A stretch of DNA of 64,000 nt from Streptomyces changanensis (GTDB taxonomy: Bacteria > Actinomycetota > Actinomycetes > Streptomycetales > Streptomycetaceae), in contig NZ_CP102332.1 in assembly GCF_024600715.1 (NCBI RefSeq), positions 3,100,001 through 3,164,000 of the forward strand. Direction: 5' to 3'. The notes below the pieces were generated by a model. That model saw only the letters and a program-made list of their open reading frames with translations, did not search any database and had not been told where the DNA came from. Below, piece after piece: positions 7,500-15,777 of the stretch. The translations under genes and the position numbers were made by a program. The stretch's first letter is position 1. Every line of letters begins with the position of its first letter.

Positions 7500-9578
7500 T
7501 CACCCCACCCCGGCCGCGTCCGCCAACTCCCGTGGGAGCGGCCGGGTGTGGAGCACCTCCAGCCGGGAGACGGCGCGGGTGAGGGCGACGTACAGGCGGT
7601 GTGCGCCGCGCGCCTCGGCCTCGACCACGGCGGCGGGCTCGGCGAGGACCACGTGGTCGTACTCCAGGCCCTTCGCGAGGCCCGCCGGCAGCACCGTGAC
7701 GCGCGGGGTGCCTGCGGTGACGTCCCCGGGGTGGCTGGTCGCGACACCCGCCGCCGTGAGGGCGCCGCGCAGCTCCTCGTACGCGGCGTCCGGGGTGATG
7801 ACGCCGACCGAGCCGTCACGGCCGAGCGCCGCCCGTACGGCGTCGACCACCGCCGCCTCCAGCCGGTGCACCCGGCGGACGGTCACCTCGCCGTCCCGCC
7901 GCACGGACCGGGCGGGCGGTACGTCGACGTCGAGGGTGCCGAGCAGCCGGTTGGCCAGGTCGACCACCGCGCCCGGCACCCGGTAGCCAGCCGTCAGCGC
8001 GGTGATCCGCGCGTCCGGGCGGCCCAGGTGCGCGAGGTGTTCCCGCCAGTCCCGGGCGGCCCAGGGGGTGGTGCCCTGGGCGAGGTCGCCGAGCACGGTC
8101 AGGGACCCGGAGGCGGCGGTGCGGCGCGCGACGGCCCGGCACTGCATCGGGGACAGGTCCTGGGCCTCGTCGACGACGATGTGGCCGTATCCGGCGGGCC
8201 GTTCGAGCAGCGCGGCCAGCTCGTCGAGGAGGAGCAGGTCGGCCGCGGTCCAGCGGGCCGACCGGTACGAGCGCGAGGGCCGGGGCAGGCGGAGCGCGGC
8301 GCGTTCGGCGGGGCTGAGGGCCTCGTCGCGGGGGTCGGCCAGCACCTCGGCGAGCACCTGCTCGGGGGTGACCTTCGGCCAGCAGGCGTCCACCAGCCGC
8401 GACACCGGCCGCGCCCGCGCGACGCGCCGTTCCCAGGCCGCGCCCACCGGTCCCGCCCGCCGCTCGGCACGGTCCCGCAGGGCGCGTACGAAGCGGTGGC
8501 GCACCCGTTCGCGGCCGACCGCGTAGGGCGGGGCGTCGGTCCGTACCCGCTCGACGGCCGCGGCGAGTTCGTCCACCGGGACGCGCCACCGGTAGGCGCC
8601 GTCCGGGAGGACCAGTTCGCCGGTGGGGGCGGCCACGCGCGCGTAGAGGGCCCTTCGCAGGACGCCGGCCATGCGGGCGTCGTGCTTCACCAGCGCCGCC
8701 GCCGCGGTGTCCTCGGCGCGCGGCTCGTGGCCGACCGCGCGGGCGACCTCCTCCTCGACGGTGGTCTGGCGCACGTCCCGTTCGCCGAGCGCGGGGAGGA
8801 CCTCGGCGACGTACGCGAGGAACGCCCGGTTGGGGCCGAGGATCAGCAGCCCGCCGCGGTCGACGCGGCGCGGATGCGTGTAGAGGAGGTAGGCGGCGCG
8901 GTGCAGGCCGACGGCGGTCTTTCCGGTACCGGGCGCGCCCTGCACGCAGAGGGACGTGCCGAGCGGGGCGCGGACGAGGTCGTCCTGCTCGGGCTGGATG
9001 GTGGCGGCGATGTCGCGCATGGGCCCGACGCGGGGCCGCTCGATCTCGGCGGCGAGCAGCCCGCGGGACGTGTCGCCGTACGCGCCGGGGCCCGGTGACG
9101 CACCGGTTCCGGTCGGCTCGGCGGTGGGGGGCGCGTCGAGGTGTTCGTCCTCCAGGCCGGTGAGGTCGGCCGCGTCGCCCCGGCTGTGGGGCGCCCATCC
9201 GAAGCGGCGTCGGACCCGTACGCCCTGGGGGTCGTCGGGCCGCGCCTGGTAGAACGCGCGGGCCACGGGCGCCCGCCAGTCGACGACGAGCGGTGGTTCG
9301 GCGGGGTGGGTGCTGATGCGGCGGCGGCCGATGTGGTGGTGGCGGCCGTCGGAGTGGTCGAGGCGGCCGAAGAAGAGGGGCCCGGGCTCCTCCTCGCGCA
9401 GCGCCTTGGCGTGGCTGCGCAGGTGGTACCCGAGGGCCTCGGCGTCCGCGCCGGACGCGGCGACGTCCTCACCGGTCACGACGCGTTCCTCGGCCGCCCC
9501 GACCATGCGCTCCAGCGCGGCCCGGCAGGTGTCGTGGAAGGCCCGTTCCCGGGTCAGGTCATGGTCGAGTGGCGTCAT
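7500..9578 (-). CDS. helR: HelD/HelR-type RNA polymerase-associated ATPase
   Basis: A 692-residue UvrD-like superfamily 1 ATPase. The N-terminus contains the family signature DWRAPVARAFYQA. Walker A is GAPGTGKTA near residue 212, Walker B/motif II is VVDEAQDLSPMQC, and motif VI is ALTRAVSRLEVL. Such proteins remove stalled RNA polymerase from DNA. In S. venezuelae HelR displaces rifamycin from polymerase and confers resistance. I see no obvious rifamycin-associated element upstream. Instead two copies of AACCGAGTAAC lie 18-45 bp before the ATG, and a TetR gene sits immediately upstream on the same strand. The helR symbol rests on family resemblance. Confidence 0.85.
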   Translation of the reverse strand: MTPLDHDLTRERAFHDTCRAALERMVGAAEERVVTGEDVAASGADAEALGYHLRSHAKALREEEPGPLFFGRLDHSDGRHHHIGRRRISTHPAEPPLVVDWRAPVARAFYQARPDDPQGVRVRRRFGWAPHSRGDAADLTGLEDEHLDAPPTAEPTGTGASPGPGAYGDTSRGLLAAEIERPRVGPMRDIAATIQPEQDDLVRAPLGTSLCVQGAPGTGKTAVGLHRAAYLLYTHPRRVDRGGLLILGPNRAFLAYVAEVLPALGERDVRQTTVEEEVARAVGHEPRAEDTAAAALVKHDARMAGVLRRALYARVAAPTGELVLPDGAYRWRVPVDELAAAVERVRTDAPPYAVGRERVRHRFVRALRDRAERRAGPVGAAWERRVARARPVSRLVDACWPKVTPEQVLAEVLADPRDEALSPAERAALRLPRPSRSYRSARWTAADLLLLDELAALLERPAGYGHIVVDEAQDLSPMQCRAVARRTAASGSLTVLGDLAQGTTPWAARDWREHLAHLGRPDARITALTAGYRVPGAVVDLANRLLGTLDVDVPPARSVRRDGEVTVRRVHRLEAAVVDAVRAALGRDGSVGVITPDAAYEELRGALTAAGVATSHPGDVTAGTPRVTVLPAGLAKGLEYDHVVLAEPAAVVEAEARGAHRLYVALTRAVSRLEVLHTRPLPRELADAAGVG

Positions 9579-9595
9579 TCCCCCGAGAATAACGC

Positions 9596-9623
9596 AACCG
9601 AGTAACTTTTCTAACCGAGTAAC
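9596..9623. promoter_or_regulatory. Direct repeats upstream of helR, candidate TetR operator
   Basis: AACCGAGTAAC occurs at 9596-9606 and 9613-9623 (GTTACTCGGTT on the gene strand), exactly 17 bp apart, in a conspicuously AT-rich island between the TetR gene and helR. Position and spacing fit an operator controlling helR. Binding by the adjacent TetR protein is an inference. Confidence 0.5.
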
Positions 9624-9644
9624 AAATCTTGGGCGACGCGCCGA

Positions 9645-10310
9645 CTACCGCCGCCACCCCTCCCCACCCGGCTCGTCACCGAGCCCTCCGATCAGCTGCC
9701 GGAAGGCCACCTCCGCCGCCGCGACCGCGTCCGGCAGCACCGCGTCCGCGCTCTCGCCGGCGTCGACGCGCCGCCAGTTGTCCTCCGCGAGCACCCGCAG
9801 CACCGCGACGACCTGCCCCGCCGCCAGGCGGGCGCCGACGCCCCCGCCGAGCGCCTCGGCCAGCGCGCCCTCGGCGGCGGCCTGGTGCCCGTGGAGCCGG
9901 GCGAGCAGGCTCGGCGTCCCGTACAGCAGCCGATGGAAGGCGAGGACCGACGGTTCGTCGCTGAGCCCGGTGACGGGGTCGCGGCGGTCGAGCCCGTCGA
10001 GGAAGTGCCGGTGCAGCGCCGTGAGCGGCCCGACGCCCGCGGGACGCCCGGCGACCACCCGGGCCGCCTCGTCGCGGTGGTCGGCGAACCGGTGCACGAC
10101 CAGGTCCTCCTTGGTGGGGAAGTACCGGAACAGCGTCGGCTTCGACACCTCCGCCGCCGCGGCGACCTCGGCGACCGACACCCGGTCGAAGCCGCGCTCC
10201 AGGAAGAGCGCGATCGCCGTGTCGGAGAGGGTCCGGTACGTCTGCCGCTTCTTCCGCTCCCGCAGCCCGGGCCCGTCGCCGGCGGGGGTGCGCACGATCG
10301 GCTCAGCCAT
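9645..10310 (-). CDS. TetR-family regulator (upstream of helR)
   Basis: A 221-residue regulator. The helix-turn-helix covers residues about 18-65, with the hallmark VSVAEVAAAAEVSKPTLFRYFPTKEDL split across helices 2-3 and ending in the YFPTKEDL signature. The remaining helices form the ligand domain. The ATG at 10310 overlaps the end of the preceding TetR gene by 8 bp, so the two are probably co-transcribed. Downstream lies helR, separated by an AT-rich spacer with direct repeats. Its ligand is unknown; candidates are drugs or lipophilic signals related to the exporter or to polymerase inhibition. Confidence 0.9.
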   Translation of the reverse strand: MAEPIVRTPAGDGPGLRERKKRQTYRTLSDTAIALFLERGFDRVSVAEVAAAAEVSKPTLFRYFPTKEDLVVHRFADHRDEAARVVAGRPAGVGPLTALHRHFLDGLDRRDPVTGLSDEPSVLAFHRLLYGTPSLLARLHGHQAAAEGALAEALGGGVGARLAAGQVVAVLRVLAEDNWRRVDAGESADAVLPDAVAAAEVAFRQLIGGLGDEPGGEGWRR

Positions 10311-11055
10311 CGGAGCGCTCCAGCAGGATCCGGACGCCGTCCAGCAGCCGTTCCAACCCGAAGCGGAACTCGTGGTCCGGGTCGTCCGGCTGGTCCAGGA
10401 CCCCCGAGTCCAGCGCCCGCGCCACCCGCGGGTACCGCTCCGGGTCCGCGAGACGCCGCAGGGTGCGGCCGTACCGGGCCATGACCTGCTCGGGCGTCTC
10501 GCCGGTCGCGGCCATCGCGGCACCGAGGTCGGCCGTCATGCCCGCCTCGCTGCGGACGAACCCGCCGACCAGCAGCACCACGGAGATCTTGGCGCCCTCG
10601 TCCAGCGCCGTCCCCGCGAGCGCCTCCATGCCCGCTTCCCACCAGGCCACCGAGTTGGGCGTGGCCGGAGGCCCGGAGATCGGGACGCGCAGGAGCCAGA
10701 GGTTCCGCCGGAACACCGCACGCTGCGCCCACGCCCAGCGGGTCAGCCCCTCGCGCCAGCCGGTGCCCGGCGGGGGCGGGGGCGGCGGGGCGCCGACGGC
10801 GGCGTCCTGCATCAGCACGTACAGCTCGTCCTTGGCGCCGACGTACCGGTACAGGGACATCGTGGAGACGCCGAGCTCCTTGGCGACCCGGCCCATGGAC
10901 ACCGCGGACAGCCCTTCGGACGCGGCCACCGCCACCGCCGTGTCGACGATCGCGTGCACGCTCAGCCCCGGCCTCGGCCCCTTCGAGGGGCGTTCACGCA
11001 GCCCCCAGGCGGCCTCCAGGCCGGGCGTGAGCCCCGTACCGCCACTGTCCTCCAC
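10303..11055 (-). CDS. TetR-family regulator of the divergent ABC exporter
   Basis: A 250-residue protein with an N-terminal TetR helix-turn-helix (about 35-80; VSMGRVAKELGVSTMSLYRY, then VGAKDELYVLM). The C-terminal domain resembles the TetR/TetM all-helical type and contains a poly-Pro loop near residue 95. The GTG at 11055 is chosen because GGAGG lies nine bases upstream; the frame extends to 11109 without a good site. It is transcribed divergently from a drug-type ABC exporter, and two near-identical palindromes fill the shared promoter region. This is the standard arrangement for a local repressor. Confidence 0.9.
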   Translation of the reverse strand: MEDSGGTGLTPGLEAAWGLRERPSKGPRPGLSVHAIVDTAVAVAASEGLSAVSMGRVAKELGVSTMSLYRYVGAKDELYVLMQDAAVGAPPPPPPPGTGWREGLTRWAWAQRAVFRRNLWLLRVPISGPPATPNSVAWWEAGMEALAGTALDEGAKISVVLLVGGFVRSEAGMTADLGAAMAATGETPEQVMARYGRTLRRLADPERYPRVARALDSGVLDQPDDPDHEFRFGLERLLDGVRILLERSDG

Positions 11056-11149
11056 CGGTGCCACCCTCCAGCCGAACCACCCGTACCACCCGCGCCCGGG
11101 CCACCTCACCGCCCGGCGCGAGCAGGACGCTTGACGCCCATCCTAGTAA

Positions 11150-11187
11150 TGCGTAAGGCTTACGCAGTAACGCGTATGCCATACGCA
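11150..11187. promoter_or_regulatory. Tandem palindromic operators between TetR and ABC exporter
   Basis: TGCGTAAG-G-CTTACGCA (11150-11166) is a perfect dyad. CGCGTATG-C-CATACGCA (11171-11187) is a second copy, perfect over seven base pairs per arm. Their centres are 21 bp apart, about two helical turns, and each copy is followed by GTAA. The pair ends 14 bp before the exporter start codon, so a bound repressor would block the promoter of the exporter and probably of the divergent TetR gene. Confidence 0.75.
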
Positions 11188-11201
11188 GTAAGGGGATCGC
11201 C

Positions 11202-12182
11202 ATGCCCGGCACCGCCGCCATCGAGGCCACCGGCCTCCGCAAGTCGTACCGACACGTCCCGGTCCTCGACGGCCTCGACCTCCACGTCCCGCGCGGGGCC
11301 GTCTTCGCGCTCCTCGGCCCCAACGGCGCCGGCAAGACGACCGCCGTGCGCGTCCTCGCCACGCTCACCGCCCCCGACGGCGGCCGGGCCCGCGTCGCCG
11401 GGTACGACGTGGTCGCCGAGCGCTCCCGGGTACGGCGGGCGATCAGCCTCACCGGCCAGTTCGCCGCCGTCGACGACGACCAGACCGGGGCGGAGAACCT
11501 CCGCATGATGGCCCGGCTCTCCGGCCTGTCCCGCCGGGACGCCCGCCGCCGCGCCACCGAACTGCTCGACCGCTTCGCGCTGGCCGACGCGGCCGACCGC
11601 CCCGCCCGCACCTACTCCGGCGGCATGCGCCGCCGTCTGGACCTCGCCGCCGGGCTGGTCGGCGAACCGGACGTCGTCTTCCTCGACGAGCCGACGACGG
11701 GCCTCGACCCGCGCAGCCGCCAGGAGTTGTGGCAGGTGGTGCGCGACCTGTCCGCGCGCGGGGCGGCGGTGCTCCTCACCACCCAGTACCTGGAGGAAGC
11801 CGACCAGCTGGCCGACACCGTCGCCGTACTGGACGGGGGCCGCGTCGTCGCCGAGGGCACCGCGGACGCCCTCAAGGCACGGGTCGCCGGCCACCGCCTG
11901 GACGTCGTCGCCACCGACGCGGCCGCCTACGCGCGGCTCGCCCCGCACGCGGTGCGCCGCACCCCCGACACGCTCACCCTGGGCATCGCCACCGACGGCA
12001 CGGCCGCGCACGTACGGACCCTGCTCGACACCCTCGACCCGCACCGGTCGGACATCGCCCGCTTCACGCTCCACAGCGCCACGCTCGACGACGTGTTCCT
12101 GGCCCTGACCGCCACCCGCCCCACCACGGACGCCGGACCGACCACCCCCACCACCGACCACCGGGAGAACACCCGTGCCTGA
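11202..12182 (+). CDS. DrrA-like ABC transporter ATP-binding subunit
   Basis: A 326-residue ATPase of the daunorubicin-resistance DrrA type, energising drug or lipid export. Walker A is GPNGAGKT (residues about 40-47), signature YSGGM, Walker B VVFLDEPTTGLDP, and the switch His is replaced in LLTTQYLEEAD as usual in DrrA proteins. A C-terminal DrrA-type domain extends past residue 220, ending in a Thr/Pro-rich tail. The start has AAGGGG upstream. It overlaps the permease gene by 8 bp and is probably repressed by the divergent TetR protein. Confidence 0.93.
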   Translation: MPGTAAIEATGLRKSYRHVPVLDGLDLHVPRGAVFALLGPNGAGKTTAVRVLATLTAPDGGRARVAGYDVVAERSRVRRAISLTGQFAAVDDDQTGAENLRMMARLSGLSRRDARRRATELLDRFALADAADRPARTYSGGMRRRLDLAAGLVGEPDVVFLDEPTTGLDPRSRQELWQVVRDLSARGAAVLLTTQYLEEADQLADTVAVLDGGRVVAEGTADALKARVAGHRLDVVATDAAAYARLAPHAVRRTPDTLTLGIATDGTAAHVRTLLDTLDPHRSDIARFTLHSATLDDVFLALTATRPTTDAGPTTPTTDHRENTRA

Positions 12183-12927
12183 CGCCGCCCTCACCCTCGT
12201 CGCCCGCGGCGTCCGCCAGAACCGCCGCAACCCGGACGCGCTCCTCACCGCGATGGTGCTGCCGGTGATGCTGATGCTGATCTTCGTCTACTTCTTCGGC
12301 GGCGCCATCGACACCGGGACGCCTACCTCGTACGTCACCTACGTCGTCCCCGGCGTGCTGCTGCTGTGCGCCGGCTTCGGCGCCTCCACGACCGCCGTGC
12401 GCGTCAGTGAGGACATGCGGGCCGGCATCGTCGACCGGTTCCGCTCGCTCGACGTGGGCCCGACCGCGATCCTCGCCGGGCACGTCGGCGCGAGCGTCGC
12501 CCGCAACGTCCTGTCGACGGCCCTCGTCCTCGGCGTCGCGTACCTGATCGGCTTCCGCCCGCAGGCCGGACCCGCCGCCTGGGCCGCCGCCCTCGGGCTG
12601 CTGTTCGCGTTCGTGCTGGCGGTGTCGTGGTTGTCGGCGGCGGCCGGGCTGCTGGCGCGCTCGCCGGAGGCGGCCGGCGGCTTCACCTTCCTGATGATGT
12701 TCCTGCCCTACCCGAGCAGCGCGTTCGTACCGATCGACACGATGCCGGGCTGGCTCCACGGCTTCGCCGAGCACCAGCCGGTCACCCCGGTCATCGAGTC
12801 CCTGCGGGGGCTCCTCCTCGACCAGCCCGTCGGCGACGCCCCGTGGACCGCGCTGGCCTGGTGCGCCGGGCTGCTGCTGCTGGCACCGGCACTGGCGGCG
12901 ACCCTCTTCCGAGCCCGCACGCGCTGA
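12175..12927 (+). CDS. DrrB-like ABC-2 type permease
   Basis: A 250-residue membrane protein with about six transmembrane helices (first at roughly 24-44, last at 225-243) and the ABC-2 motif around MPGWLHGFAEHQPVTPVIESLRGLLL. It pairs with the preceding DrrA-like ATPase to form an exporter. The GTG start lies within the ATPase gene, giving an 8-bp overlap. The substrate is unknown; drug, antibiotic or lipid export is likely from the family. Its 3' end is 31 bp from the convergent Eis-like gene. Confidence 0.92.
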   Translation: MPDAALTLVARGVRQNRRNPDALLTAMVLPVMLMLIFVYFFGGAIDTGTPTSYVTYVVPGVLLLCAGFGASTTAVRVSEDMRAGIVDRFRSLDVGPTAILAGHVGASVARNVLSTALVLGVAYLIGFRPQAGPAAWAAALGLLFAFVLAVSWLSAAAGLLARSPEAAGGFTFLMMFLPYPSSAFVPIDTMPGWLHGFAEHQPVTPVIESLRGLLLDQPVGDAPWTALAWCAGLLLLAPALAATLFRARTR

Positions 12928-12958
12928 CCACCAGCCACGGCGCGACCGCGCACCCCCC

Positions 12959-14224
12959 TCAGAAGATGTCGGGGCACCAAGCGCGGCGGGAGGCCCGGAA
13001 GAGGACGTCCGCGCGGGCGGCCGCGCCCGTCGTCGCCTCCTCCACCCGCCCCAGCGCCGCGAGCCGCGTCACCGACTCGTCGCCCAGGTACAGCGCGCCC
13101 AGGTCCGCGACGTCCAGGGCCAGGTCGGCCCGCGTGGCGGTCGGCGTGCAGGAGGCGCCGTCCCGTGACGCGTCCAGCAGGAAGCGGCCCCCGGTCAGGC
13201 CGTCCGCGTCCCGCACGTCGAGCACCAGCGAGCCCTCCGTCGCGTACGTACGCGCCTCCAGGGCCCGCACGACGTCGAGGATCCGCACCCACATCATGTC
13301 GGCGTGGGTGACGACGCGGGCGGCCCGCGGGTCCGGCAGCAGCAGCGGCAGCAGGTCGTCGGGGGCGCGGTGGCCGCTGTCGACGAGCGTCACCCAGTCG
13401 ATCGCGCAGACGTACCGCCACAGGGCGCGCTCGGCCGCCGGCGTCAGGGCGACCAGGTCCCGCACGGTGGCGGTGTTCATCGGCTGCTTGCCGTCGTCCC
13501 ACGTCTCGTCGGCGGCGTAGGCCACGTACCCCTCCAGCTCGCCGGAGGCCGAGCGGTACGTCGCGTGGAACGGTTCCGTCCACCGGTCGCTCGCCGGCAC
13601 GTCCTCACCGGTGCGCCGCTGCCAGTCGCGCGCGCTGCGGCTGACCATGCCGTGCCGCACGGCCCGGACGCGGTCGTACAGCTCCGGGCCCAGCTTGCGG
13701 ACGGTCGCGCCGTCGACGAGGTCGATGCGCCCGCCGTCCTCCGGCCCGGACCAGCGCGGGTCCAGGCCCGCGCGGCGCAGGTCGACGCGCCAGTGCGTGA
13801 GCCAGGAGGCCGGACCGAAGCCGAACCGGCCGTAGATCGGATACTCGGCGGCGATGAGCGTCGCCAGCACGTCACCCCGCTCCCGGGACTCCGCCAGCTC
13901 GGCCCGCATCATCCGGCCCAGCAGGCCGCGGCGCCGGTGCGTGGGCGAGACCGTCACGGCCGACACGGCGCTCGCCGGGACCGCGGCGCCGCCGACCGCC
14001 GTCACCTCCTGCGCGAAGGACCGGAACGTCGCCACGCACCGCCCGGTGTCCGGGTCGAACGCCCCGCGCGTACGGGCGAAGTCCTGGTACGGAAGCCGGA
14101 TGGCGACCTCCTCGGCGGAGGGGGTCGGCGGCCGCAGGAAACCGGTGTGCAGGGCGCGGAGCCAGTCGGGGAAGTCGTCCTCGGTGAGCGTGCGGACCAC
14201 GGGGGCGGCGGCGTCGGAGGTCAT
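12959..14224 (-). CDS. Eis-like GNAT N-acetyltransferase
   Basis: A 421-residue protein with the three-part architecture of mycobacterial Eis: GNAT domain 1 with acetyl-CoA loop [14 protein letters not shown], a second GNAT fold starting after ~150, and a C-terminal sterol-carrier-like domain. The protein ends in ...CPDIF. In Eis the C-terminal Phe carboxylate acts as the catalytic base, so this terminal Phe supports an active enzyme. Eis enzymes acetylate aminoglycosides and lysine side chains at several positions. No ribosome site is evident; TAGCGT six bases upstream of the ATG suggests a leaderless transcript. Confidence 0.9.
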   Translation of the reverse strand: MTSDAAAPVVRTLTEDDFPDWLRALHTGFLRPPTPSAEEVAIRLPYQDFARTRGAFDPDTGRCVATFRSFAQEVTAVGGAAVPASAVSAVTVSPTHRRRGLLGRMMRAELAESRERGDVLATLIAAEYPIYGRFGFGPASWLTHWRVDLRRAGLDPRWSGPEDGGRIDLVDGATVRKLGPELYDRVRAVRHGMVSRSARDWQRRTGEDVPASDRWTEPFHATYRSASGELEGYVAYAADETWDDGKQPMNTATVRDLVALTPAAERALWRYVCAIDWVTLVDSGHRAPDDLLPLLLPDPRAARVVTHADMMWVRILDVVRALEARTYATEGSLVLDVRDADGLTGGRFLLDASRDGASCTPTATRADLALDVADLGALYLGDESVTRLAALGRVEEATTGAAARADVLFRASRRAWCPDIF

Positions 14225-14387
14225 GGCGCCACGCTAGACAGCGGAACGACGGCGACGCATCCGGTTTCCACGGCACGGCACGCCGCCCACGGCCGGACCC
14301 CCGACAGGCACCCCGGCCGAGAGGGACCGTCCGACGGGCACCCGGATCCCGACCGACGGACCCGAGAACCGGTCAACACCCCCCGGT

Positions 14388-15050
14388 TCAGGACAGCAGG
14401 TCGTCGACCTGGGCCTCGCCGTCGCGGTAGCGGCGGGCGATCTCGGCGCTGCACTCGTCGGCGGTGCGCTGGAGTTCGTGCCGGCGCCGCGAGACCTCCT
14501 GCTCGTACCGCGCGAGCCGCGCCATGGCCTCGCGCAGCTCCTCGTCGGTACGGGCGTCCAGGTCCGACAGCTCGACCTCGGCGAGCATCTCCGCGGCCAG
14601 CAGCCGGTACTCCTCGCCGCGCGGCGTGGACAGCGTGAGGTACCGCGCGGAGTTGGGCCGACGCCGTGAGGGCGCGTCGGCGAGGATCTCCGGCAGCCGG
14701 TGCACCACCGGCCCCTCCGGCACGGCCCGGCTCGCCAGCTCGGCGCGGAGGATGTCGACGCGCCCCTGCAACAGCCGCCGCACGTAACTGAGGTCGGCCT
14801 CGTCGGTGTGCGAGTCACGGCGCAGCGCGCGCACTTCCTCCAGCCGCAGCGCCCGCAGGTCGAGCGCGTGGGCGTACTCGGGGTGCGGGACGGCGTCGAG
14901 GGCGGCGAGGGCGCCGACGGCCCGGGCCGTACCGGCGGTGGGCGGCTCGGCGGGGGTGCGCTGTATCGGCGGGCGGGACCGGTCGAAGCCCGAACCGGCA
15001 CAGGTGGTCCGTGCGGGGCCGGGTGTCTGCCCGGCGCCAGGTGTGCTCAT
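14388..15050 (-). CDS. rsiG: RsiG, c-di-GMP-dependent anti-sigma factor of WhiG
   Basis: A 220-residue protein carrying the diagnostic RsiG motif E(X)3S(X)2R(X)3Q(X)3D twice: E84-S88-R91-Q95-D99 and E183-S187-R190-Q194-D198. In S. venezuelae these two motifs, on antiparallel helices, bind intercalated cyclic di-GMP. The loaded protein sequesters sigma-WhiG and delays sporulation. The first ~60 residues are Pro/Gly/Ala-rich and disordered. The ATG at 15050 has GAGGGGACGG upstream. The downstream neighbour is Eis-like and the divergent neighbour is dtd. The call rests on exact motif matches, so confidence is high without a search. Confidence 0.92.
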   Translation of the reverse strand: MSTPGAGQTPGPARTTCAGSGFDRSRPPIQRTPAEPPTAGTARAVGALAALDAVPHPEYAHALDLRALRLEEVRALRRDSHTDEADLSYVRRLLQGRVDILRAELASRAVPEGPVVHRLPEILADAPSRRRPNSARYLTLSTPRGEEYRLLAAEMLAEVELSDLDARTDEELREAMARLARYEQEVSRRRHELQRTADECSAEIARRYRDGEAQVDDLLS

Positions 15051-15152
15051 GTGTTCCGTCCCCTCGACCGGCGCGTCAGCCGCACCGCCTGACAGGCATG
15101 GTGCCACTCCCGCATGGGAAGTGCAGGTGCTCTGCACCCGTTCGGCCCTCGG

Positions 15153-15158
15153 TAAGTT
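15153..15158 (+). promoter_or_regulatory. -10 element of a probable leaderless dtd transcript
   Basis: TAAGTT lies seven bases before the dtd ATG with no Shine-Dalgarno between, so transcription should begin at or next to the start codon. A -35 match is not clear. Confidence 0.5.
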
Positions 15159-15165
15159 GGGGCGC

Positions 15166-15591
15166 ATGCGAGCAGTGGTACAGAGGGTCGACGGGGCGAG
15201 GGTCGAGGTCGCGGGCGAGACGGTGGGCGAGCTGACCGGTGAGGGGCTGTGCGTCCTCGTCGGCGTCACGCACGACGACACCCCGGAGAAGGCGGCGCAG
15301 CTGGCGCGCAAACTGTGGAGCGTCCGCATGTTGGACGGCGAGAAGTCCTGCTCCGACGTGAATGCACCCTTGTTGGTGATTTCGCAGTTCACCCTCTACG
15401 GGGACGCCCGCAAGGGCCGCCGCCCCACCTGGAACGCGGCGGCTCCCGGGGAGGTGGCCGAGCCCCTCGTGGACGAGGTGGTGGCACGGCTGCGGGAGCT
15501 GGGCGCGACCGTGGCGACGGGCCGGTTCGGTGCGGAGATGCGGGTCTCGCTCACGAACCACGGCCCGTTCACGCTGGTCGTCGACGTCTGA
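15166..15591 (+). CDS. dtd: D-aminoacyl-tRNA deacylase
   Basis: A 141-residue enzyme that hydrolyses D-amino acids mischarged on tRNA. The two signature motifs are present: SQFTLYG (SQFTLYA in many homologues) and NHGPFT, which form the active site across the dimer. The length is that of the family, and MRAVVQRV is the canonical N-terminus, fixing the start at 15166 rather than the long upstream frame. It is divergent from rsiG and convergent with ygfZ; a large hairpin separates the latter. Confidence 0.96.
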   Translation: MRAVVQRVDGARVEVAGETVGELTGEGLCVLVGVTHDDTPEKAAQLARKLWSVRMLDGEKSCSDVNAPLLVISQFTLYGDARKGRRPTWNAAAPGEVAEPLVDEVVARLRELGATVATGRFGAEMRVSLTNHGPFTLVVDV

Positions 15592-15607
15592 GCCGCCCAC
15601 GGCGAGT

Positions 15608-15716
15608 GGCGGGGCCGTGGTGGGTCGCCCCCGCAGGGGTCGGCGGCGACAGCGGGTCCACCTCCGCGGTACCCGAGGCCGCCGACCGCGAGGAGGTGAC
15701 CCATCGCGGCCCCGCC
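15608..15716. terminator. Large 22-bp-arm hairpin between convergent dtd and ygfZ
   Basis: The 22-nt arm at 15608-15629 matches the complement of 15695-15716 at 19 of 22 positions. Inside the loop a second pairing (GTCGGCGGC with GCCGCCGAC) can form. The total structured length is 109 nt, much longer than an ordinary terminator. It may be a bidirectional terminator or a structured RNA. Confidence 0.55.
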
Positions 15717-15777
15717 CCACCCACCGACACCGACACCGCCCACCGACAGCGGCACCTCCACCGACACCGACACCGGC

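Noticed and set aside
12627..13520. 297-codon plus-strand frame between the ABC permease and the acetyltransferase
   Set aside because: It spans the 3' end of the permease and the antisense of the Eis-like gene with no motif.
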